NCBI GenBank assembly: GCA_021613335.1 | Contig: JAJTWR010000278.1 | Location: forward strand, 1,009,501-1,073,500 | Direction of reading: 5' to 3' | Origin: Whitmania pigra | Lineage: Eukaryota; Annelida; Clitellata; Hirudinida; Haemopidae | Length of the DNA: 64,000 bases | Shown: positions 1-11,400 of the stretch, piece by piece | Layout of the letters: each line of letters starts with the position of its first letter | Position numbering within the stretch: the stretch's first letter is position 1 | Notes under the pieces: model-generated | Told to the model about the DNA's origin: nothing | Database searches by the model: none | Seen by the model: the letters and a program-made list of their open reading frames with translations, nothing else | Made by a program: the position numbers and the translations under genes

Positions 1-363
1 TTGGAGTTATGAGTCAACGAAGATTGATGTTTTATATTGATATTTAAATTATGATGATGGTGATGTTGATTACTACCAATATAATAATTATCAAAATTCA
101 ATTTAGATAAAACTTCATGGTAAACACTTTCGTGCCATATTCGTTTTTATAAGAATTGTGGTTCAGAAATTAATTAGCAATATTTTTAAATAGGGAGTTA
201 CTTTACAATCACTCGGTATATTGTCATTTCGTTTATTTTCATATTACTAGCATGGACAATCGTGAGGCCGACACAGGAATTGCAAAAGAACTTGGGAGTC
301 TGGGGCTTCCAAAAGACGTCAAGCGAAGGAAGCAGCGATGAAATCATCAGCAGAAGTAGCAAA
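1..363. other. Non-coding flank, nothing recognised
   Basis: AT-rich sequence to about 240, then a less AT-rich stretch up to the hAT terminus at 364. A 28-codon open stretch near 253-340 has no match I recognise. I see no gene here. Confidence 0.5.
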
Positions 364-551
364 CAGGGCCGGCCTTAGTAATTAGAGGCCCTAGGCGATG
401 TGAATTTTGGTGGCCCCAAATGAAACAGAAAAAAAATAAATACGAAAAAAATAAAATTACGCAATTTATTAAAAAGTACCTGTTTATATTTATATCTAAA
501 TCAACAAATATCTGAAATTTTTACAAACATATTCGTGCAGATGCCATAAAC

Positions 552-1732
552 CAGGGGTGGGCAAACTTTTTGACTCGAGGGCCGCAATGGGTTCATATAT
601 TGGACCCGGGGGCCGGACCAAGAGTAGATGGACCACCTCCTCAGGGAATATGAATCTTCACCTAGTGTGTGAATTAATATAAATTAAATTTACATTTGTA
701 ACATTAAATGTTTAGATTAATTTAAGGTAGAAAAGCATAAAAAGAGTTATTTTACAAAACTTTTATGCAATCTTTAATAAAATAGTATCTTCAATTTTAG
801 TGGGAACAGTGTTGTTGGTCTCCCTTTCATTAAGGAATCAAAGTCAGGCGTTAGCTTTGTTGTAGCAATTCGCAGAATAGATCTGAGGTGTTGGTCAGTT
901 AACTGGTATCTGTGACGGGATTTATTGATCTTTATGACGCTGAACGTCTGTTCACACATGTAGGTTGAGCCAAACAAGGCCAAAATCTTCTGTGCCATCC
1001 CCCGGAAATTTGGAAAACAGTCATCTTTAAGTGAGGCATAGAACTCTTTTAATGGAAGAGAGCGGAAATTCTCCTCTAAGATTGCATCAGATTGACGATC
1101 GATTAGTTCCAATTGCACTTCTTGTGGGGCTGTTTCTAGGTCTTGTGACAAGGAAAAGGCCACCAGCTGAAGTGACTTTTCAATTTAAAAAAAAACTGAA
1201 AACCGACGGCAGAATTCTTCATGCAGGTCATTCAGTGATTTGCTATATTTATTCACATTTTGGATGGTCTTTTCCTGTGTGGCTAGTGTGGGAAAATGAG
1301 AGAAGATTTTCTTTAAAATTTGCCTAGAAAAAAAGGTCAACTTGGCTTTGAAGGCATTTACATTACTATACATGTCGTGCACATACAGGTCTTTTCCCTG
1401 TAGCTTAACGTTAAGCTCATTCATATCAGAAAAAATGTCAACGGCAAACGCAAAGTCACACAGCCAATTCTTGTCGCTCAGCTCTGGAAAATCATCAGAC
1501 TTCCCCTTTAACTCCAAAAATGTATCAATCACTTCTTTAAGATCCCACACTCGCTTAAAGACTTTGCCCAAACTCAACCAGCGGACACGAGACTGGTAAA
1601 GCAAGTGGTGGTCTGCGTCGGTTTCCTCCAGAAATGCAATGAACTGACGGTGCTGAAGTCCCTTTGCTCGTATGCAGTTAACAAGCTTTATAACTGACTA
1701 AATTATCTAGTGCTCCGCGGGCCGTAGTTTGC
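552..1732 (-). mobile_element. GTF2IRD2-type hAT, internally deleted
   Basis: The left terminus begins CAGGGGTGGGCAAAC at 552 and continues into a GGGCCGCA block, the classic end of this hAT group. The right end carries the complementary GGGCCGTAGTTTGC at 1719-1732. An 8-bp direct repeat, CCATAAAC, sits at 544-551 and 1733-1740, the target-duplication length expected for hAT. The right terminal repeat stops several bases short of the left one, so its tip has been lost. The element carries only the middle and C-terminal part of its transposase, so it is an internally deleted copy. Confidence 0.8.
774..1683 (-). pseudogene. hAT transposase fragment (GTF2IRD2-like)
   Basis: Minus-strand coding for the middle and C-terminal part of a GTF2I-repeat/SCAND3-like hAT transposase. 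The upstream part (1185-1683) includes the NCIRAKGLQHRQF block, then SRVRWLSLGKVF and the LQGKDL region. The downstream part (774-1163) ends in the hAT dimerisation region with YMCEQTFS followed by a LRSILRIATTKL-type tail. The two parts are in different frames. The shift falls in the homopolymer run near 1183-1192, where KSLQL-type residues resume. The N-terminal BED/THAP region is absent, so this is not a functional transposase. Confidence 0.85.
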
Positions 1733-1740
1733 CCATAAAC

Positions 1741-2190
1741 CTTCAAAAAATCAACTTTTCGCGCTTTGATGGCAGCAAAGTCTGCAATAAATTGTGAGTA
1801 ATCCAGAACTGGACGATATCTCGTTCGATAGCTATCATTCTATGAGATAGTAGATCTCAAGTAGTTTTTTATTAATTTCAACCTGGAAAAACTTCTTTCC
1901 CCGATGCAACAGTAATCGGAATTGTCAATGCTATACGAAGGGCTATAGCGACATTTTGGAACAGCAGTACTTATACCATGGTCATAAATAAAAGCATCAA
2001 GAGAAGACGAAACATTATCTGGAACACTGTTGGAAAATATTTGCAATTCCCTGCATAAATCGAAGGCGAGCATGCAGACATGGCTGAGGACATCCAAGGA
2101 TTGCTCCTTGTTCCCTCCATGGAACCTCTGATTCATCTGATCTGCAATTTTAGTGATTAGTCTGCTGAGGAAGAGAGCGGAGATGCACAG
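1741..2190 (-). pseudogene. ZMYM1-type hAT transposase 3' end
   Basis: Minus-strand coding with the hAT C-terminal signature ERSFSRLKLIKNYLRSTIS, preceded by a MNQRF-type helix. An in-frame TAG at 1837-1839 interrupts it. After the stop the same frame resumes with DYSQFIADFAAIKARKVDF, the usual tail of ZMYM1/TTF-type hAT transposases. The frame also continues upstream into LINE ORF1 sequence, which gives one long but chimeric open frame from 2493 down to 1840. That apparent 217-residue protein is a fusion of two decayed elements, not a gene. Confidence 0.75.
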
Positions 2191-2199
2191 CTGAGTCTC

Positions 2200-3245
2200 C
2201 GCAGGTTTCAGATTTTCATTCTTATTCTTATTTTTGTTCCTAGGCTTAGACTTAGTTTTGATATTGTTTATTTGCTGAGAGATTTCAGCCTGCATGTTTT
2301 GAAAGACAACCGAGGTTGTCTTCGAAATCTCAACAACCTTAACAGAGGGAGCAGGCTTTGTCCCCTCGAATTTAATTTTAGCCGCCATAAGGGCCTTAGC
2401 ATAGCTAATATGCTTATTGACCCTAACCGTAATAGCCTCCTTAGCTATTTTGCGCTGCGGACAAACAGCCTGCCCAGTGACTGATGCTGTCACAGGTCGC
2501 GCATTGCATGACAGCAGTATCTTTATTCTGGCACTTTTTCAGGGAGTGTTCACCCAGACATCTGGGACACTTGATCTTACTTGTGCAGTTCGCGGCTATG
2601 TGGCCATAGCCATTGCACTTGAAACACCTGATTAGCTCCCTAATATAATGTTTAACCTTAAAACTTATGTAACCTATTTTAACTTTTTCCGGGTTCTTAT
2701 TGTTGAAGCTAAGTATGACCACAGATGTGGCCACTTCCTTACCTCCTACATGTCTAGTGACTCTGGTCGCGCGTCGTCGATGCTGGCGGAAAGCCGACAG
2801 TACAATATTTCGGTTTAGCCTGTTGGACACAGGAACTTTGTCCCACTTGCATAATTAGAGACGCGAGCTCCGAGCGCCATGTTTGTTTACGTTTCATGAA
2901 CTTAACGCGATATTATTCCTTCTCAACTCGAGTCAACAATTCATGTGTTCAACCCTTATTCTTCTGATCGTCTTTGTATATAGAGTTACACTACAAGCCG
3001 CTACGCGGGCACTAGCCGAAAAACCGCCTAACTCCTTAATCTGTGATAACATCATTCTTGGCAAGAACGACGAGATCATTGCTGGTAATAATCTTGACAT
3101 AATTCCTGCTAAGAATCCCACTAACCGGTTTCTGAACCTTAGCTGGGTTCAGTTTCCTGATCTCAGTCTTGATAAAGACTCTTTCGAAACCTCAGATGCT
3201 ACCGACGACGTAGAAGACAAGACTCTCCTGCATTTTTGGCTCTCA
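2200..3245 (-). pseudogene. LINE ORF1 (gag-like) fragment
   Basis: Minus-strand remnant of the first ORF of a non-LTR retrotransposon of the Jockey/I type. Three zinc knuckles are clear: CFKCNGYGHIAANC (CX2CX4HX4C), then CPRCLGEHSLKKC, then a CATC...HWAGC variant. Upstream (about 3245-3050, another frame) is a stretch with KVQKPVSGIL and SNDLVVLAKND, like the N-terminal nucleic-acid-binding part of these proteins. Downstream comes a KAMAA-type helix and a lysine/asparagine-rich tail. Frames change at least twice and stops interrupt the N-terminal part. It may belong to the same clade as the LINE fragment at 61.7-63.2 kb, but the two do not overlap, so this is only a guess. Confidence 0.75.
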
Positions 3246-3348
3246 ACGACCCAGCAAGCACAAGAAATCGGGACCCGACCGGGTCCCACGCGGGAAAAAA
3301 AGCGGGGCCATGCCGGGTTTGGCCGCGGGCACCAGTCGGGTCCCGTAA

Positions 3349-4310
3349 CTAACCAAACACAACATTAAACATTTCGGCTTGTCCAAAAGCCTTTTTGCCA
3401 TGCTGTCCCGACAAATTGCACTTTCGACTCATTTCATCCGTCAGCAAATGCTTTATAAGCCTCCGGATGGTGGTCTCAATGTTATGCCCTCCATTGGATG
3501 CCAGAGCAGAAATCTGAATTTAGAATTAGAGTCATTAAACTAATTTTTAAAATGTTGATTTTATACCAACCAATTGGTTTTTAATTCCAACATCCTTTAA
3601 AAGGTCTTCAATGCTTGCAAATTAGCAATCACTCCGAATTGGCAAACTAATTCCTTCCTGAATTTCAGCATTAGTAACCATGTTGTTTTGCAAGCTCTTT
3701 GCAATCATATCAAGAGATCTCTTAATCATCTCCGTATTTGCTATTAAGAGCCTAATAGCTTTATCCAAATCTGTTTTGAAGCAATATATCAAGAATGAAT
3801 ATGAATTTAATTGTCAATAAAAATTATCATAATAAGTCTAGCTCACCAAGGGTGCTAGATGTTAATACTTGGGGAGAGGGATGAGGTAATTCTGAGTGAT
3901 GTGATTGAGGTGACTGAGATCAAAATGAAGGAGAATGGTGGACCTGAAACACTTTTTTTGAAGGAGGAATTGGCTTATTTATTTGGACATCCTTTGGTTT
4001 TCTGAATAATTTAAAATTGCAATTAGCTAAACAGATAACATATAAAAGTTAAAAAACAAATTTTAAAACATATAATATTCGCAATATGTTCGAATGGTCA
4101 TACCGCAGTTTCAATGAAACAACTTCTTCAGCACTACTTGAATCTATCCTCCTTTTTGCTCTGTAAAAAATATTGTTAAAATAAATCCAGTATTGCACAC
4201 CGTTAGGAATATATCTTGTATACTTTCTTCTTTTTTTTTAATGACATCAGTTTCAGAATCGATGTTCGATGTCTCCTCAGCCAATTTTGTCTTTGCTCTG
4301 GAATCCATGA
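3349..4310 (-). pseudogene. DUF4806-type gene remnant
   Basis: Several exon-like blocks read on the minus strand. The last exon (3349-3513, stop TAG) encodes a typical DUF4806 end: GGHNIETTIRRLIKHLLTDE, then a GQHGKKAF motif. The preceding exon (3571-3770) has AG and GT borders and joins in phase, but holds an in-frame TAA about two thirds along. Further upstream blocks near 3848-4000, 4095-4150 and 4240-4310 have plausible splice borders, and the first of these also contains a stop. DUF4806 proteins are poorly characterised and often occur as scattered copies in invertebrates. The stops suggest a pseudogene, or sequencing errors. Confidence 0.55.
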
Positions 4311-4941
4311 ATCAAAACTAAGTGCAAAAAATCCAATATCAAATTCAAAAACATCCAATGAATCTTTAAAAAAGAACTTTGAAATTCAAATCCTCAACGC
4401 TTCGTCTGCACAGAGCGTAAGTCGAATTCAAGTTCAAACCGCCTCCTCGAGCATCTATACTTATTTCTCCTTTGGAAATTGTTTGTTTGTTTGTTTATTT
4501 GATTATAGTCCCCTTTTTTTTTGGAAATTGTGCGTAATTTGTGTTTATATACATTCGTGCCAAATTTCTTATTGATTGAACAAGTGACGCTTGTAAATTA
4601 ATCAAAATGTTTTATTTAGGCCGTTTAAAAAGGTTACAAGCGTTTTGCAATATTTCGTTATATATCCTTTGTATTTGAGTTGAATTTGAAAGCAGACAAC
4701 AAGCCAAACAAAATATCATTTAATCGAATAAAAAGTGTATTATTACGAATAAGAAGAATTTATTGAAAAATGTAATAACTATGTCATGAAAAACTTTTAT
4801 GTTAAAATAATAATGTTATAAATATTTAATAAAATAATTTTATTTTAAAAATATAAAACATGACGATGACCATAGATTTTCAAATAAATTATTTATGAGC
4901 AGATAGAACTTCCTTGACACGTAAACAGTATAGCAAGAGGG
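4311..4941. other. Spacer upstream of COPE
   Basis: AT-rich. It contains a TTTG/TTTA-rich string at about 4483-4515 followed by GATTATAGTCC, which matches the tail of the SINE family described at 30.1 kb. No other gene is visible. The COPE promoter must lie here or just upstream, but I see no diagnostic element. Confidence 0.4.
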
Positions 4942-7900
4942 ATGGCGGCTGTTGCTGAGACCGATGTATTGTTTGATATCAGGTGTGCTTTGCATCTCGG
5001 AAATTATCAGCAGTGCGTTAATGAGTGTCAGAAAGTCAAAGTTGGTTGGAGTTGCTACATTTTAACAATTTCCTGTTTTAGATGCTAACGATTCGAAAGT
5101 TATATAAAATAAACTTTGATAATTACTGAAATTTTCGGTATTTACTGATTACGATTACCTCCATTTGTTTCAATGTTTTATTGCGCAACTTATTTCCAAG
5201 GTTCCCAATGATCTACAACTTCAAAGGGATATTATGATGTACAGAGCTTTCATAGCTCAAAAGAAGTATGGAGTTGTAATAAATGAAGTGAATTCGTCCT
5301 CAGCTCCAGAACTTCAGGCATTAAAGATGCTTGCAGATTATTTGTGTTCTGATGATTTAAAAAGGTAAATAATTCATGAAGTGATTTTGACATTAGAAAG
5401 TCTCATTCAGCTTAAAGTCTGAAAATAAGCATAATAATTTTGATCAGGAAGTATTTTTGAGCTCCAATCACTTTTTGTGCAATTAATTTCAAGTCTGAGT
5501 TGCTGTTGGACCACTGGCTTTATATTTTATTGTACAGCCTGATGTATTCTAATTTGACAGCAGATGTTGTAAAATGTTATCCAAATGTTATTGCAATTGC
5601 TCAGTCAATTGTTATTGACTTTACTAGATGTGCATATTACTGGTGTTCTTATAACAAAAAGGTTTTCTCTAGTTATTCTGCTTCTGTGTCTCCATAAGAC
5701 TTATAACCAGTTATTATTAACAATATTAGTTAATTTATATTGTATTATATCAGAGACCCAAACATGAGGTTTCTGAAGCCTTTTGCATGCTTCATAGCCC
5801 AAGCTAAAATCTTGGTTTGAATTTAGTGAAGTTCAAACCTTGACTCAATCTGATTCCTTTTATGAGTTCCATTTTTATGTTTGGTCTTCTCTTCCTGTGA
5901 GTTCATGATGCAGAATAACATCTGGTCTTATCTCTTATGTCATCTCCCAACCTCCTGTGACTTGTCAGGCCAGCCAAGGTTGTATTGCTTGTTTTTTAAG
6001 AATATCTTACTTGATATCCATCTGGACTTCAGTTGAATTATAACAAGCTCTCGTATAGAAATATATGCTTGGGTGATTTTGTACATCAGTCTCTTTGAAG
6101 GTTTATTGTTGACCTGGAATACTAACCCACATTCAGAAGGATGTGAGGTTTTTCCATATTTTTTCAACTTGTCATCATAAGGCAGTTGATCTTATAAAAT
6201 GAGTCATTTGCTTTAAGTAATAGATTTTACTATTCATTGTATTCAATTTGTATTTCTTGTACAAAGAGTCTACTAAGTAATTTATGATTACAATGTCACT
6301 TGATTATTGGTTATTTAATTTTAATTTAATTATTAATTTAATTTTTAAGATGGAAAAATTGTGTGCAGATTAATGATAGACAATAACTTTGATGTTTTAA
6401 ATAGGTAACTGGGTGCAATAATTCTAAAGAAAACCTTTGAAAAGATTTTATGGTTAAGTGACATGATAGGATTTTGCTTTAAGTAGTAGGATAATGTTAG
6501 CTACCAAGATTGAAGACATTTTAAAGCTTTGTGGAGCTGTTCATCTTTCCAATGTTCTTGAAAATTACTTTGTTATAGTATCTTCAAGAACAATAGAAAA
6601 ATTTATGTTTTTTGTTAACTTTATAACCATGTAATAAATTTTTTAAGGGCAAGCATTGTAAGTGATTTGGAATCAAAAATGGGAAAGAGCCTTGACCTCA
6701 ACAACTACATATTTTTGTTGGTTGCAGCTTCCATCTTCTACTTGGAAGGAGTATGTTTAGCAAACTGCATATGAATTTTTAATACAAATATTATGCTTTA
6801 TTTTTACAGAATTTTGATGTTGCTTTGAGATTACTTCATCAATCTGATGCAATAGAATGGTTGATTTTTCATTGCTTCATGTTTAGATTATTTAGTACAT
6901 AATTACTAGTAATTATTTTTTTATAGTATGGCTCTCTCAGTTCAAGTTTTGCTGAAGATAGACAGAGGGGATTATGCCAGGTATTTTCAAGTCATTATAG
7001 TATCTAAACTTACTTATAGTGGTGATCTTAAGAGATCTTACAGATTTGCATAAGTGTTTCCTTGATAGTCTGTTAATTAAAATATTTTGTGCAGTCATTA
7101 TGCATGTAGCTAAATCAAGTGCATTTTGGGGGCCACACTTATGATGCGATATGATTGTAAAAGTTTAGTTTAAAATTTTAAAGGAAGGAACTGAAAAGAA
7201 TGCAAGAAGCCGATGAAGACCATGTTTTGACTCAGTTGGCAACAGCTTGGGTTAACATCGCTGTAGTAAGTTCTCACCTTTTCATTGTTTGATATTGGAT
7301 GCTAACCTTTAGCATGCTAAAGTTTGGACTTTGGACACCTTAGCTGTGATTATTCATTAAATTTATTTATAGAAATAAGCTAAAATTGCCTGTAAAATAT
7401 TAATTTTTAATAGGGTGGAGAAAAGTACCAAGAAGCTTTTTACATTTACCAAGAATTAGCAGATAAGTTTTCATCAACTCCACTCCTCCTTAACGGTTTA
7501 AGTGTGTGCCACATGGCTCAAAACAAGTTTGAAGATGCCGAATCACTGCTGCAGGAGGCACTTGACAAGGTAATAAAACTAATGCTTTTTTTTTAAATAT
7601 GATATTTAGTCCTTATTGAGGTGAGATGTGGTTAATGAGGTGAATGAACTTTATTTATGTAACAGGACAGCAACAACCCAGAGACACTGTGCAATTTGAT
7701 AGTCCTCACCCAGCATTTAGGAAAGCCAACTGAGGTACCTTATTTGAACGCTTATTTAAATTTGATATATTTTGTTTTATTTTATTTTGGCAGGTTACAA
7801 ACAGATACATAGCTCAATTGAAAGAAGCTCATAAGGATCATCCCATGGTGAAAGAGTACCAAACAAAAGTAAAGTTGCTAATTTTTGTTGTTTTCCTGAT

Positions 7901-7979
7901 AATATACATGCTCCACCATTTTCAGGAAAATGAGTTTGAAAGACTTTGCAGCAATTATGCTCCCACAGTTTCTTCATGA
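4942..7979 (+). CDS. COPE: Coatomer subunit epsilon
   Basis: Epsilon-COP is the TPR-solenoid subunit of the COPI coat, which binds alpha-COP and acts in Golgi-to-ER vesicle traffic. Ten exons join in phase with GT-AG borders: 4942-5040, 5201-5364, 6648-6750, 6810-6859, 6927-6980, 7184-7265, 7414-7569, 7666-7734, 7794-7868, 7926-7979. They give 301 residues, against about 308 in human. Recognisable blocks are [14 protein letters not shown] in exon 1, [13 protein letters not shown] and [16 protein letters not shown] in exon 2, [12 protein letters not shown] in exon 6, [12 protein letters not shown] in exon 7, [19 protein letters not shown] across exons 8-9, and a C-terminal YAPT. The start is the first ATG of the conserved N-terminus. 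A likely AATAAA signal is at 8018-8023. No lesions seen. Confidence 0.97.
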
Positions 7980-8456
7980 CCAAAAACATTTTAATTAAAT
8001 CTAGATGCTACTTTGAAAATAAATTTGAATGTTGAGATTCTTTATTTTAGAACAAACCCATTCAGATGATGTAGGATATAAATATACAGCAAATAAAGTA
8101 TAAAGTTTTTATACTGCTCAAAATAAGGGTTGGAAATAAATAGGCATACAAAAGGTTCCCACAAAACATCAAAAATCTATCTTGGAATGAAATCCTAGTT
8201 TTCAGTGTAACAAAATAATAAGTAGGAACCGAAAGCAGTGTTGCAAAATAGCAGCAAATCTTGCTGGATTAGTGAACTCTCACATATTATGTCCCCTGTC
8301 TTAACCCATATAAGTAAGGTAACATAAAGCGAGGTTAGTTTGTATTGTCTCAGTTTGTATTTACAAAGTACAATTTCACTGAAACAAAATCCTATAATAA
8401 GTTCAATCCAAATTTTCGGAGGAGATGACTTGTTCATAATGACTGATTCTCAAATT
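7980..8456. other. Convergent 3' spacer of COPE and PIAS
   Basis: AT-rich 477-bp gap between two stop codons that face each other. An AATAAA for the plus strand is at 8018-8023. A TTTATT at 8041-8046 reads AATAAA on the minus strand, so the two 3' UTRs may overlap by a few tens of bases. No gene seen. Confidence 0.5.
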
Positions 8457-11400
8457 TCAACGGTGGGTTCCTCTATGTGACGACGAGGATGACTCATCCA
8501 TGTGGCTAGCTGAGGATGGTACAGACCTATAGAAGTAGTCCATGAGAGCAGGTCCTGACATTGCAAACGGATTCATAGCCCCAAAGGCAGCCGCTGCAGC
8601 TGCTGAATAGTCAGGCAGGCCAGCTGCAAAATCAGGCATGCCAGCTGCAGCATGCATCATGGAAAAAAAGTCAATCATTCCAGCAGCTGTAGCATCAGGG
8701 GCAGAGTGAAGGTGTGCCCAAGCTTCATAACTCGCAGCAGCACCAAAAAATGGATTGGCTGGGTGAAAAGCTGTTGGCAAAAATCCTGGCAAACAGTTAA
8801 ATGGAAATGGAGGGGGCAAGTGGGGAAGAGGAGGGAGAGCTGATGAAGGAGGAGAGGAAAGGGATGAAGATGGAGCAGATGATGGAGTGAGTTTAGAATT
8901 TGTTGAAAGATCAAATGGTTGAATATAGGGTGAAGGTGTTGGGTGATGCTGATGTGCTGCTGGTGGAAGAGGTGGTGACACCCTATCCCTTAAAGAAGGA
9001 GGAGTCTGAGGGAGGGGGGGAGGAGGTGGAGAAGAAGGGGGAGGTGGCATATGGAGAGGATTTTCTGGGGGAACAGGGGGAAAAGGTCTGTCTCTGCTAT
9101 GATTAGAGGATGGGGGAGAGGGTGGCAATGGTGGTGCCAAGACTGGCAATTGAGGAGAGTTAGCTCTGTTGACGGTGAGGGCAATTGGCTGCAATGTATC
9201 ATTTTGCATGGAAAGTGATGCAGGTGAAGAGCTCAATACAGGGGCAGATACATTCTTAACATGCTGCTCATTAACTCTAATTTCTGCCTCCATTGCCTTT
9301 TTGAGATTTTGCAATCCCTCCTTTGAATCTTCTGGTTCATAATTATAGTCTCCTTCATCATCAGAACCTGTGAGGTCTATCACATCTTCAGTTGTTGGAC
9401 AATCACCTGAAAGTATTCTTATTGCAGAAAAGTGGTTTGTTAACTTTAACATATTGTAAACTGACTCATATTGTCCTCCATCTTTGGGCTATCAGCATCT
9501 TTGTCATCACATTCATCTGATCTAGTAACAAACCACTGCCCATCTTTCATAAGTTCAATTTCTGTGGAATCATTCGAATCTCTGATAATTTCTGATATGA
9601 ATCTGTGGGAGACAAGACAACCTTAGTAAAATTAGAGCTCACTAATTTTGTCCGAGTTAACCAGTTGTTAAATGTATAATAATCATAGTCCTTGAATAAT
9701 CTAAATATCAAGTATAATTATTAAGAAAGCAATACCAATCAGTAAGCTAACCCATCAATTGTAAGCTTATTAAAATCTGCTGGTCTGTCACACACTGGGC
9801 ACATCCATGTTGGTTTTTTCTCATTCATTTGGAGAAATGTGATGGCATCAAAACATTGAAGGTGGTCACAACTTTGAGATCTGCAAGGTATTGACATTCT
9901 CATCTTTCCTAGCTGCAAAATATCAGTCATTACTTAATTAAATTAATGTTAAGAGTTTTGTTCATTCAAATAACGTACTGGACATAACAAAGAAACTCTA
10001 AGACTTGTCAGGGCGAGGTCATTATCACTGTCTAGAGTCAACTTTTCAGAAACTATAAGCAGGAAAACAAGCAATGTGATAAAGAATAGTAACATAGTAA
10101 CTGAAAGTATAATAAACTTTGACAAGCATACTTAGTTTTTTTGTGTGTTCTGGTTTCAAAATGCAGCTGCTCTTCAAACGATCTAAGAGAATGTGTGAAT
10201 TAAGTTTCTTCACAAGGTAAATGGCCACACAATAATGCTGGAAAAATGCAAAATAATTCTCAAAATATAAATTGGTATATTTAATCATATTTATTTTGAT
10301 TTTCTAACTCTGTTGTCTTCCACATTCCAAGCAATTGTAATGCTATTGCTCATTGATGTAGAAAATCTGCAAAGTTGGGTAATGTCTACAGGCCTGCTTG
10401 GCCTTTTTGGTACAGCACCAGGCTTATTGGTGGGAATTGGATTCTGAGGTAAACAATATTTATCCACTTATTAAAAAGCAGATGTGTTCCTATCCTACAC
10501 TTCAACTTACAGGCAAAGGTGCAATAACACCATTTACTTTTGCACAAATGGTTGTTGGAAAACAGTCTGGTTGACGTGAAGAAACATCTAACACACAAAA
10601 TCTCATTTGAACCTGGACTTTGAAATCAACTCTGTTGTTTGAAAAGACTTCTCTGAAAGAGTATAAATTTTCACATTAAAGATGAACATTCAGAAGAAAA
10701 TTATTTCTGATTATGTAAGTACTCAAACAAAACCAAAGATCAAACTCCCATGCTTAGCTGATAGATCTCACAGAAAAATGCCATCTTTTTAATTAAGTGG
10801 CATGTATATAAATCATGTATATAAAATTCATGAAAATATTTCATCTTTTGTTTATTTTCTAAGCATATGTAACTTTATTCAAATGTAACTAATACTCTAA
10901 ATAAGCAGAGTAATAAAATGAAAATTAGTGATAACAATAAATGTGTATGACATTATATGCAATGTCAGAAGTCTGCATACGTTGGTTGAAAACATTTAAT
11001 ATGCCCTTGAAACATTAATTTATTTGCATAAATAAAATATGAGATATACCCAAGCTAAATCATAATTACGATAGTGAATATTTAAAAGAGAATATGATGC
11101 CTTTAACTGGTAATCCATTTACCACAAAGGAAATATTTTGTTATTGCAAAGTCATAACTTAAAAAACCTGTTGCGTCATTTTAATAAACATTTCAAATTT
11201 GTCCGGTTTCAATCAAGCGAAAGCTATATAACCTGGAATCAGACAGCTGTTTTAGATGATCCTGAGTGAAGCACAAACTAATTTTCATTTCTTGTTGTCG
11301 CGAGGAATTTCGGGGAACTAAGTAAACAATACATATCAGTGTTTATATACATTGGAACACCTAACACACAAAATACACAGCACTTAAAAGACAAAAGTTA

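Larger units (their letters stand above)
364..2190 (-). mobile_element. ZMYM1-type hAT remnant, interrupted
   Basis: The left end is a hAT-like terminus (CAGGGCCGGCCTTAG) at 364. The transposase C-terminal end lies at 1741-2190 on the minus strand. The two parts are separated by a second hAT at 552-1732. Reading across that insertion rejoins the 3' end of the coding region to its trailer. The opposite terminus is missing: the element runs into a LINE ORF1 fragment near 2200, and I cannot place that junction exactly. Family assignment rests on the coding motifs described in the transposase entry. Confidence 0.6.

Noticed and set aside
1840..2493. 217-residue minus-strand protein as a gene
   Set aside because: Its N-terminal part is LINE ORF1 and its C-terminal part is hAT transposase. 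The open frame is an accidental fusion of two decayed elements.
2883..3368. 161-codon plus-strand open frame
   Set aside because: It lies antisense to LINE ORF1 remnants and ends in GC-rich low-complexity sequence. The minus strand carries the recognisable protein similarity.
4216..4575. 119-codon plus-strand open frame upstream of COPE
   Set aside because: Phenylalanine-rich, covers poly-T and SINE tail sequence, and overlaps a more convincing minus-strand exon block of the DUF4806 remnant.
8652..9202. Several open frames on both strands across the PIAS last exon
   Set aside because: They are shadows of the proline-rich PIAS tail, caused by skewed base composition.
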